A DNA stretch of 64,000 nucleotides from Marsupella aquatica. Taxonomy: Eukaryota; Marchantiophyta. Positions 16,441-25,929 of the stretch are shown here, one piece after another. A program made the position numbers and the translations under genes. The DNA is taken from contig OZ316895.1 of assembly GCA_973895155.1 (NCBI GenBank), forward strand, positions 23,498,001 to 23,562,000. Reading direction: 5' to 3'. Numbering within the stretch: the stretch's first letter is position 1; each line of letters starts with the position of its first letter. The notes under the pieces were generated by a model. It was not told the origin of the DNA and made no database searches. It saw nothing but the letters and a program-made list of their open reading frames with translations.

Positions 16441-17350
16441 GAATCTTTCAAGATAATCTGGAGTGCTTGTGAAAGGAATGTTGCTCGGTGTAAATTCTGG
16501 GTGTCGTAATGTGAACACTGACTTTTTAGTGTGTGCATTGTGAAATATTTTGGAGTGCTTGTGAAACCTGAAAAGAGATTTTAATGTTTGACTTATCTTC
16601 ATGTCAGCACTTTTTCAGTGTGTCATGAAGTATTTTGGAGTGCTCGTGAAACTTGAAAAGAGTTTTGCTATATAAATTATAAGAATACGAGCCCTATGCC
16701 CGTGTGTTGCATGGCGCAAGGAGGGCCAACCCATAGGGAGTCAGGCCGGGGCATTTATGGGGCAGCATGAAGCACATATGTGCTTGGGGTGCACATTTTC
16801 TCCATTAATGGTCAGGGAAAACAACCAATTGAATCCAATGGCTGCAGATCTTTCTCGCCCAGTTGAATTGTTTTGTATTGGGACAAAGGAAAAAAAAAAC
16901 ACCAAGATCTCTTATTATAGTTGTAGATTAATAATTTGATGTCTCTTAATGTAAACACTGGCTTTTCAGTGCAGCATGTTTTGGAGTGTTTTTGAAAACA
17001 ATGCTACAGCGTAAATCCTATGTATCTTGAAGTGAACTCTGACTTTTCAGTGTATGCATTGTAAAATATCTTGGAGTGCATGTGAAACCTGAAAAGAATT
17101 TTACTGTGTAGATTATATGAATGTTTGAATTATCTTCATGTCACAATTTTCAGTGTATAAATTCTAAAATATTACGGACTGCTTGTGAAACCTGAAAAGA
17201 ATCTTGCTATCTAAAATTAAAGAATTTATAAACTACCTTAATATAAACACTGGGTTTTCACTGTATTCATTTTGGAGTGCTTGTGAAACGTCAAAAGAAT
17301 TTTGCAATGTAAATTTCCAGAATATTTGAAGTATCTTAACAGTATACATT
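16440..17350. repeat. Degenerate tandem repeat, TTTTGGAGTGCTTGTGAAAC monomer
   Basis: The core TTTTGGAGTGCTTGTGAAAC, usually followed by CTGAAAAGAATTTTGC-like sequence, returns at irregular spacing near 16551, 16634, 16980, 17070, 17175 and 17270. It continues the GGAGTGCTTGTGAAA segment of the preceding block, so both appear to derive from one ancestral array. Confidence 0.75.
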
Positions 17351-19454
17351 GTTTTAAAATCAAAAAAGTATGATCAGGAGAATAATCCTGGAATAATAAT
17401 TAATTAATGTTTTGGGCATCGTTTTGTGAGCATGGATGGGACTAGGGTATACCCTTCCAGCTAACTCATTTATTAGGGGATCTCAGATATTGGGCTGTCA
17501 TAGGTGTTACCAGGAGGTTGATACTGTTGCCCGTGAGGGGGATGCAGGCAAGTTTAATGGAAGACATGGGGTCCTCACTTCTTTTCTTCCAACTGATCAT
17601 GCGTGAAAATGGCTATCTAAGGTATGATCAGACACAATCACTCAAGGAAGCTGCTACTTTGGTCTTTGCAAATACACAAATGAATTATGAATATGTGACA
17701 AAGGTAGCTAAGACTTTTGTGGATGACAAGATTGTCGCATATTCAGTCAATTTAAATCCATTGAAGACCCTTGTGGATAACATGAGTGACAAACCTTCTC
17801 AAGGCTCTAGATAATGTCCAAGCCAGTGCAGGAGCTATTTTAATTTTGTTTGTAGGATTTGTTTACTGATTTTGCATTCACCACTTGTCTGCTTGAGCAT
17901 ACTCAAACAATTTGGTGTTTGGTGCCAAACATTGACCACATTTATGCTCGGGGGCCTCACTCCAAGGGAGGTCCCATATCACGGGCGAAGTTTTCAAGGT
18001 AATAAACACCCTAAAATCTAAGAAAATAAAGTAGATTTTTACTATTTCTAAACCCCTAACTTTATAGAATGTTATAGAAATATTGCCATATTTGGTATTT
18101 AAAACCCTATTGTTCTTATAATCCTCAAGATTGGATTGAAACACCCCTATAATTCTTCAACAAAAAATTTAAAGTCTTCCGCACAATTGAATTAAAAAAA
18201 CCCCTTACTTGTTCGCATGCGATGGATCGGACGAAAAGAACTGAGGGCCCCAGGCATCCACGGAGAAAAAACAATAAGAATATGGAAACTGGAGGCCGGG
18301 GAATACAAATGTTGAGAGTTACTTTGGAGGGCCCTCGTTTTTAACAATTCCTTGAGCATTTGTAATGTAACATCCTTGGTAACATCCCAGGCCACAATCA
18401 ATATATGTTGTGTAGCCCTCAGGGCCCAAGGATGACAAGAATAAGGAGAACAAGTCAATTAAATTAATTAGGCCTAAGAGAATATTCTTAGAATATTTTC
18501 CTCATAAAATAGGAGTATATTATATTAGGCTAGGATGACATGTGGTACCACTAAATATACTAAATACACTAAATTAAGCCCCGGAGGCCTCCTCCATGGA
18601 TCCTTATGGATCGGCACCCACCCCTACTAAAGGTTTGACAATGGAATGGGCCCTTGGTGCTCACAAGTAAGGTATACTTAGTTTGTTGGATGAGAACTAA
18701 ACAACATTCTTTCTGAAGCTCTTCCTAGACAGTCTAAATGTTAATGTAGCCTTGTAAGAATGATCAGCTTGTCACTCTGGGCCCTGGCTACATGTAAACT
18801 ATTAGAATCCTATTTGTGCACATTCATCGTCCCTTCGTTATGTCCCTTTCCTCATAATATTTTCCTTTGTTACTAACAATAAATAAATGAGTTCAAGATA
18901 TCTGTAAATTTCTCTAATGTGTGCATGATCTCTATGAAATCGAGTATGAAATACTTAAGCTAAGGGCCAAGGGTTCGTGCTGCCTGTGCCACAAATCGTG
19001 ATCATACATCTTCACAATCTGCCAAGGTTTTTCTGCAGATTATGAAGGTGGGATGGATCTCTTCACTTTGCATTATTTCTATCCACTTTCAATCTTCCAG
19101 GCCTTAAGTTTACCGTATCTCTGGAGGCCAAAGTTTCCTGATTAGCTATGGCAGCATTTCTGGACACTGCTGATATCTTTGACTGCACTCAAAAAACTAT
19201 GTGGGATACATACATGTCCCGCTCAGGCAGCCATTGCAATTATGCACAGTAATACAACAGCCTATACTTGCTAAACCTTTTGAATTGGCATTCCTTCCAC
19301 TTGTGTGAATGAATTCTGTTTCAAAACACTTAGCCCCATTCTGAGTGTTTATATTTTGTCTAATTAAAGTCATGAGCTAAACGCCTCACTCAGATAGTGG
19401 TAGTTTCTAAAGTCAGGTTATCTAATTTCTGGTGCTTAATTTATTATGGAGAAG
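17350..19454. other. Intergenic left of the retrotransposon, dispersed repeat remnant
   Basis: Apart from the open frame at 17518-17814 I find no coding signal. The segment 17960-18050 resembles 30043-30135 on the other side of the retrotransposon: both contain AAGG-AGGTCCCATATCAC followed by TTTT and GGTAATAAA. It is probably a dispersed repeat family present on both sides. Confidence 0.4.
17518..17814 (+). CDS. Unrecognised open frame, possibly a gene or transposon fragment
   Basis: An open frame of about 90 codons (first ATG near 17542) has a reasonably protein-like composition: an amphipathic, soluble chain without long low-complexity stretches. I do not recognise it. No splice sites or neighbours give it a context, and it sits between degenerate repeats. 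It may be a remnant exon or a chance frame. Confidence 0.2.
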   Translation: MILLPVRGMQASLMEDMGSSLLFFQLIMRENGYLRYDQTQSLKEAATLVFANTQMNYEYVTKVAKTFVDDKIVAYSVNLNPLKTLVDNMSDKPSQGSR

Positions 19455-19458
19455 AATG

Positions 19459-19787
19459 TGTCACACCATTCTGAGTAGTGTAGTAGTATGAGTGCTATTA
19501 GAGTATGTACGTTTGGTATGAGTGCTATTGGAGCCGATAAGGTTCTGTCAGGTTTGTGTGAGAGGGTACTTCTCACTTGTGAGGCATTGAAAGGTCATCT
19601 TTCAATGTTGAGCCTTGGAGAGAGAGGAGCTTGAGTGTGGCTATGGTGGCTGTGAGCTCCGCTTGTGTAACGTGGATTCCTTGAGTAGTGCAAGGTGCGT
19701 TGGCTTGACATACGTGTGTGATCGGATCGGTGCGGGATCGATGGGGTATTGTTGACCGGGATCGTTGTGCCGATTGTATGGAGATTA
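19459..19787 (+). repeat. 5' copy of the 329-bp terminal repeat (R1)
   Basis: This segment begins TGTCACACCATTCTGAG and matches 29266-29594 over 329 bases with no difference that I could see. It follows the AATG target duplication directly. After 19787 the two copies diverge: here the leader continues, while at the 3' end a second repeat (R2) begins. It therefore behaves as the shared part of the LTRs. Confidence 0.9.
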
Positions 19788-20249
19788 CATTGAAAGATCG
19801 CTCGAACTCTGCTGCTGTACGGATAGAGCTTCGATTGGAGGTTGTGTATTGGCGACGGTTTGTGGTAGTTCGAATCGATCGTGTTGTGTTGAAGAGGATT
19901 CGTGGTAGTTCAGATCTTATTGTTGACATTGTGTTGGAAGATCTATTCTGCCAGGGAGCTATTGTTTAAGCTTTCGACAGTTCCCGAAGGGCTCTGAGAT
20001 GTGTTGATCGAAGGGCTGATCGACAGCAGAGGGATCTATGCCCGTGTTTGTAGATCTGTTGGACAGGGTCCGGACGGTGTAGTCGACCTTGCTGCGATCT
20101 GTCCCGAGTTGCGATCTGTGACAGTAGCGATCGGATTTGATAAGGCCGGCTGTGGCGCTGCTGTTTTGATGAAGGAAACGGAGATCAAACTTTGAATGCT
20201 GCGTTTTGCGTCACTACTGTTTCCATTCGATCATGTGTATGTTGCCGTC

Positions 20250-20890
20250 GCCAAGCTGCGATTTTGCGTGAAGGGACCCGCAGCCACGAAGTCGATGTTT
20301 TGTGAGGGAAATTGAGTCTGGATGTTGTGAGATCGAACTGTTGTGTTTCCGTCGGACTGCTACTGCGATCTGTAATTCCGCGAAGGGAACCGAGAGGCAG
20401 AAGCTGGATGTTGCCGAATCTGATTGTGTGATCTATGAAGGGAAACCGAGGGCAGAACCTGAATGTTGTCGAATCCGAAACTCGATCCGGCGTAGCGAAG
20501 CGTTGCGGGCGTGAAGGGCTCACTCTTTGGCTCATCTCGGCGTTTTGAGGCAACTCGTGGTTACTCGGGACGAGGGGCGTGAGGGTGGAGCAGGAGCGGG
20601 CCAGCAAGCCAGCTTGCTGGTACGTGAGGAGTAGTTGCAAGTGCTGCCATTTTGGAGTGGCAGATTTGGTGCATAATGACAAGTGAGAGGTCACCCATCC
20701 CAAAGCTATTCCTCCTCTCATGAGCTTAACTAGCAAGTTTCTATGTGGTGCATTGTACATGCTTCCTTCCACATTTGATGTCCAAGGAATGAGGCCCTAG
20801 GGGTTTTATGCACTTTTGAATTCATCTAGATACTCTGTTTTAGCTAGTTTGCGATGGATTCTTGAATATTTGACGCGGGATTCTTGAGGC
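20250..20890 (+). repeat. Leader tandem repeat, copy 1 (about 640 bp)
   Basis: Begins GCCAAGCTGCGATTTTGCG and ends GCGGGATTCTTGAGGC, abutting the second copy. The copies differ by a few substitutions and small indels, mainly in the middle. It lies between the 5' terminal repeat and gag. Each copy contains a 5S-rRNA-like segment in antisense. Minus-strand open frames of 195-198 codons across these copies appear to be chance frames. Confidence 0.9.
20681..20775 (-). repeat. 5S rRNA-like (pol III internal promoter-like) segment, copy 1
   Basis: On the minus strand this reads AATGCACC, then AGAAACTTGCTAGTTAAGC, then about 25 bases, then GGGATGGGTGACCTC. These match in order the conserved plant 5S rRNA blocks AATGCACCGG, AGAACTCCGAAGTTAAGC (box A region) and GGATGGGTGACCTCC (box C). 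Spacing is close to that of 5S rRNA. The flanks do not match, so it is a derived fragment and not a 5S gene. Confidence 0.65.
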
Positions 20891-21521
20891 CAAGCTGCGA
20901 TTTTGCGTGAAGGGACCCGCAGCCACGAAGTCGATGTTTTGTGAGGGAAATTGAGTCTGGATGTTGTGAGATTGAACTGCTGTGTTTCCATCGGACTGCT
21001 ACTGCGATCTGTAATTCCGTGAAGGGAACCGAGAGGCAGAAGCTGGATGTTGCTGAATCTGATTGTGTGATCTGTGAAGGGAAACCGAACCTGAATGTTG
21101 CCGAATCCGAAACTCGATCCGGCGTAGCGAAGCGTTGCGGGCGTGAAGGGCTCACTCTTTGGCTCATCTCGGCGATTTGAGGCTTCGAGGCAACTCGTGG
21201 TTACTCGGGACGAGGGGCGTGAGGGCGGAGCGGGCCAGCAAGCTTGCTGGTACGTGAGGAGTAGTTGCAAGTGCTGCCATTTTGGAGTGGCAAATTTGGT
21301 GCATAATGACAAGTGAGAGGTCACCCATCCCAAAGCTATTCCTCCTCTCATGAGCTTAACTAGCAAGTTTCTATGTGGTGCATTGTACATGCTTCCTTCC
21401 ACATTTGATGTCCAAGGAATGAGGCCCTAGGGGTTTTATGCACTTTTGAATTCATCTAGATACTCTGTTTTAGCTAGTTTGCGATGGATTCTTGAATATT
21501 TGACGCGGGATTCTTGAGGCC
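20889..21521 (+). repeat. Leader tandem repeat, copy 2
   Basis: Second copy, starting 639 bases after the first and ending with the same GGGATTCTTGAGGC, after which unique leader sequence runs to gag. The direct abutment with no internal sequence argues for tandem duplication and not for two LTRs of a nested element. Confidence 0.9.
21311..21400 (-). repeat. 5S rRNA-like segment, copy 2
   Basis: Same segment in the second 640-bp copy, with box A-like AGTTAAGC and box C-like GGGATGGGTGACCTC intact. Conservation in both copies follows from the duplication, so it is not independent evidence of function. Confidence 0.65.
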
Positions 21522-21824
21522 TATTATGAAGGCCTTACATTGAACTATATGCACATTATTTACATGTATTTCTGATTAATTGGTGTGGAGAGTTGTGGTA
21601 AATCCTCTTCTTGTTGTTGGATCCTCTCCACACATGCTTCATGTTTATGCGCCATGTTAGTTTGGCGTGGGCGCTTGATTCCATAGGAGTGATCCGGGTT
21701 TGCAACTGGACATTCTAGTGTGCCGTGTATTTCTCTCTTGGTGATGTTGGAGTGATGCCCAACACACCATGGTGAGTGCTTGTGGTGCTGACAGTGATAG
21801 ATTGCCCTTAGGGTTAGCACATAG

Positions 21825-23215
21825 ATTAGGTTAGGGTTGGTCACCACGGATTCTTCTGGTGCTGCTGGATTACCCGATGGACGACGGACCGGTTTCACTC
21901 GGAGTGGGGCACAGTTTCGGCCAGCGACATTGGTGGCAGTCAGCAGTGCAGCTTCAGACAATGATTCTGATGAGGACTCAGTGACCAGTTCTCCTCATCA
22001 TCAGGTGGTTGCACCTTTGTTGTGGGATATGGACGAGATGTACGGGGCTACAAAGGGCCCACGATGATACTCTGGTGCAGTTGGCACAATTGATCTGGAT
22101 GACTTCATCCAGGAGTTTGATACGTGGTGCGATATGCAGACATTGCATAACGTCACGTTGTTTACCCCTTTCATGGCATGGAAGGGATTATTCCAGCATT
22201 TGGAGGGGCCACCCATGGATGACTACCATGAGTTTCGGAAGGCTCATTTGGTTGAGATTGAGGCATGGAGGCAGCATTGGTCGCCTAATTACATGTCCAT
22301 CACCTATGGCACTAGTGCAGCTGCCCAACCCATTGCCACAGCTGTTGCTTCTTCTAGCAGCACTAGCCAGAGTGGCACACCATCCACCACCAGCACTCTA
22401 GCAGCATCCACCACTACTCCTGCCGGTGTGATTGTGACAGGAACTGGAGTTGCGCCAACATTTAATCCTGTGGTGGAATTCTTTGAGGTACTGAAGCAAA
22501 ACTATCAGGGTGTGAGAACTGATAAGTTGAAGGGTCTTCAGGAGTTCCAACGCAAGACTGGAGAGAGCCTACGTGAGGCATACACACATATGCGCAGATT
22601 GATCACTGTCACCAAGGGAGTGACAGAGGCTCAGGCAGTCCAGTTTTGGTATGCAATTCTGGACAGAGAATTGCGACACAGAGTGAGAGATGTCAATCTG
22701 CTTAGGGATGCAGATCCCACATTAGCAGTTGTTTTCACCCTTTCTGAGCGCATTGAGCTCAATATGGTGAATGAGAAGGTGGTGACTTCCGATTTGCCAA
22801 GGAAGCACCAAAGGCTGCATCTACATCCACACCACAGCCTACTGCATGGAAGAGCCAGAGGGAGAAGCCTACTGCACGAGAGTCTACCAGCCAGAGACCT
22901 GTGCCCTCTTATGCTGGACAGCAGTCAGGATGTTGGACCTGTGGTGGGGATCATGCACAGAGATATTGTCCAGATCATAGAGGATCAGGGGGAGCATCAG
23001 CGCTTGATCAGCGACAGTGTGATCACTGTGGAGCTCCTGGGCACACCAAGGATAGGTGTTTCTCACTCCACCCTGAGTTACGGAGAGGAGGATCCCGTAC
23101 ACATGATCAGGGAAGAGGAGGAGGAGGTAGAGGTGGTGGACGTGGTCGTGGCATGCCACATGCAGGGAGACAGGGAGGTGACACTGCCCCTGCTGTAACC
23201 ATAGATCCAAAGGAT
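21825..23215 (+). pseudogene. gag region of the Ty3/gypsy element
   Basis: A retrotransposon gag-type domain lies at about 22450-22780 (helical, with GESLREAYTHMRRLI), preceded by a Ser/Thr/Ala-rich linker. Two zinc knuckles follow at about 22930-23060: one CX2CX3HX4C and one canonical CX2CX4HX4C (CDHCGAPGHTKDRC). An Arg/Gly-rich tail continues to about 23160. Two lesions are visible: a TGA at 22065-22067, with the same frame resuming directly after it, and a one-base frame change near 22795 between gag and the zinc knuckles. I could not identify a convincing initiator ATG upstream of the TGA. From the second half on, gag shares its frame with protease. Confidence 0.85.
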
Positions 23216-24680
23216 GCTAAGATTGCTCAATTGGAGCAACAACTAGCTGCCATGGCTAGTTCCCAGGTGAGACCTAATTCTGGTGATGGGGCATCTACAT
23301 CCTATGGACCTTCCACATCCCATGGTCCTTCCACATCTTATGGAGCTGATAGAGACCTTGCCACCATGGGATTCATGTGTGGCACTGCACATATTGATGC
23401 ATCAGCAGCTTTGACACGTGGGGCAGCCAAAGCTCTTGAGCCCCGAGGAGCAATAGTGGAGTTAGATCCACAAAGGGGGGATGCACGTTGGCAGACAAAG
23501 CTTCCTCAGTCTTTTACATTGTCAGAGACAGTTCAGACTGCCTCTATGAACCCGGTTCGGACAAACCCTGATGTGGGTAAGTTGGCAGAATCAGGTAGTG
23601 ATGCAGCAGGGATGACAGGTACCTTGCTGGGGGCGGCTACTGCCATAGTACGCACCCCATTATTTTCAGCGATAGACATGCTGAACTTGGGAGTTGGTCC
23701 TGCAGAAGTGTTCAGATTGGTAGCTACACTCTGTGAGGACACTCCAGTGGTTGCTTCCCATGCAGAAGCAACTTGCAGTGTTGATGCAGTGAAGACCATG
23801 CCACCTACTGCTACTAGTGAGACATGGCATGCAGTAGCAGCGAGGTTGGTGGATTTACCAGCACGCCCTGCATTTGAGAGGACTAGGTTTAAACCTAGTG
23901 TTGTGTCATTGGATAATCGGAGTGGTATCTTCCGATTAGTTGGGCCTTCTGGAGCAGTATACCAGCCAGAGAGAGTGTTATTGGATACTGGTGCTCAGCC
24001 CTTGATGGTGGGGAAGTCTGCCATACGTGGATTGGGATTGCGTCCAGAGGATTTGGAAGATTGTCCCTTTCCCATTCAGACTTCATTGGGGGGACCTACA
24101 CCTACACAGCATATCACCAGGAGACCACTTGATTTGAGGATTCAGGAAGGTCATACCACAGATAGCTCACAGATACAGGCGCGAGCTATTCTGACTAAGG
24201 CAGAGTCATATGATGTGTTGGTGGGATGTACAGTGCTCTACCCCATGGGATTTATTCTTGATTTTTGGGAGGAATCAGTGTCATATAGACCTGATTGGCA
24301 GTCAGGAGATGCTCGATTGAGCAAATTGCCAGTGAGATTTAGTGGACCTGTGGGAGGCCCTAAATCCACACCATTGTCTTTGGCAGCATTCAGTGGTGTA
24401 ATTGTTGGACCTGATGATTTGATTGAGGGTAATGCGCATGCAGCCGATGTTCCACCATTGGAGGAGTCTCATGAGGAGCACATCATGCGAGGATTACCTA
24501 TTGGTAGTGTTGTGCCACCAGTGTGGGGCACTGCACAGGCCTTGCCACAGGCAATAGCACGATTGGTACATGATGCATGGTGTCATGCTTTTACACCACA
24601 GTCAGGAGCAGAGCAGTCTCTTGCAGATGGACCTGTGACTCTTTCACCATTGGATACCACTCCTATTGCTTGGCAGTATC
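23216..24680 (+). pseudogene. Aspartic protease region of gag-pol
   Basis: The frame stays open from the zinc knuckles through about 500 codons. A retropepsin-like domain lies at about 23965-24290, with the catalytic triad motif LLDTGAQ near 23980 and the later hydrophobic stretch YDVLVGCTVLYPMG. The stretch before it (about 23220-23950) is Thr/Ala/Pro-rich and resembles no known domain. About 130 codons of linker separate protease from the methyltransferase domain. No stop interrupts this part, so it is the best-preserved section of the polyprotein. Confidence 0.8.
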
Positions 24681-24682
24681 CA

Positions 24683-25700
24683 CCGGAGGGTATTTGTTTG
24701 TTGGATCTTTTTGGTGGGATTAGCACTGGATTGGCTGCTGTTCTTTAGGCAGGAATTCCTGTGCGTCGTTATTTGTATGTGGAGACAGATGAGACAACGC
24801 GGAGGGTCTCATTGCGACATGTGGCTATGTTGGTGGATAGATATCCATAGTTGCTGCCAGTGGATGCTGTTCGTGGTTATCAGCATGCACTACCTGCTGA
24901 TATTTCATTGTTGGGGGCGGATCATCTACATCGTGTTGGCCCCATTGATTTGGTGATTGTTGGTTGGTCATGTCAGGGCCAATCTGGAGCTGGCATTGGG
25001 CATGGACTTCATGATCCACGCTCTGCATTGTTTTGGGAGATGTTACGGGTGCTGCGTCATCTCCAGCTACATCAGACACAGTCTCTTGCATACATTTTGG
25101 AGAATGTGCCATTGTTAGGTGATGATCGTAGTCGGATTGTTGCCAGTGTTCACCAGGTGAGGTCTTGGATTGGACCTGCTGTGTTATTGGATGCTGCACG
25201 TGTCGGTTCTCGTGCACATCGTCCACGCTTGTGGTGGACTAATTTGATCCCATGTGAGGTGCTGAAGCACGCATTTGACAGCATTCCACGCTCACCAGCC
25301 TTAGTGGTGAATGATATTTTGGATCCAGGGTGTCGTGCACAGGGTGTGACCCAACCTGATAGACCTCCATTGGCAATGGTCAATGTAGTTGGGTGCCCAC
25401 GTTGTGCATTACCCACTCTTGTAAGCCACTCTGCTTCATATGCATTCAGAGCAGGTGGCCCTGGACTTGTATGGGACATAGCTCTCCAGTAGTTAGTGGA
25501 GCCTACTGCTGATGAGAGAGAGCGTGCTATGGGATTTTTGACTCGCACCACTGCAGTTGCCTCTGTGTCAGAGGGTTTACGGCGCCAGGTTCTTGGTCAA
25601 GCAATGGATTTGAATTGTTTGACTTGGATTATCAGCTTGGGAGTAGCTGAACAGTTGTGGATGCGCTCTGCCGGAATTACTGATTGTCCCTTGGTGAGCT
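24683..25700 (+). pseudogene. C5-cytosine DNA methyltransferase domain inside gag-pol (DNMT3/DRM-like)
   Basis: The family transfers a methyl group from S-adenosylmethionine to C5 of cytosine. Motifs occur in standard, unpermuted order: motif I LDLFGGISTGL (about 24701), a motif II-like acidic YLYVETDET, motif IV PIDLVIVGWSCQGQS with the candidate catalytic Cys codon at 24971-24973, motif VI ENV (about 25099), motif VIII RAHRPRLWW (about 25215), and C-terminal RERAMGF and RRQVLGQ blocks resembling motifs IX/X (about 25520-25610). The phrasing GISTGL, GPIDLVI and DAARVGSRAHR is closest to DNMT3-type enzymes. Motif IV has Ser where Pro normally precedes the Cys. TAG codons at 24746, 24848 and 25490 interrupt the frame, which otherwise continues unbroken from protease. 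It lies between protease and RT, an unusual place for an extra domain. This copy cannot make an intact enzyme without readthrough. Confidence 0.9.
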
Positions 25701-25929
25701 TGCGGTCCACTTAGACAGTATTGACCACAGCTGGGGGCGAGCAGACAGTCCATGGACCTATGGCAGGATTGGCCAAGGCTGGACAGATTGTTGAGCAGGA
25801 AGGGACTGCTCAATCTACTGCTAAATAGCAATCATCGGCTATCTCTTCTACCCTACAAAGAGATATTAGGGATTTGGTGGAGAGTTGGGAACCACAGCTT
25901 GGCCCTAAGTTAACAGGGGAGGAGAGACG

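Noticed and set aside
20185-21402. Minus-strand open frames of 195 and 198 codons in the leader repeat
   Set aside because: They occur only because the repeat is duplicated, run across the 5S-like segment and resemble no protein family.
20250-21521. The paired 640-bp repeats as the two LTRs of a nested Cassandra-like element
   Set aside because: The copies abut with no internal domain, primer site or target duplication, so tandem duplication is preferred; the 5S similarity is reported separately.
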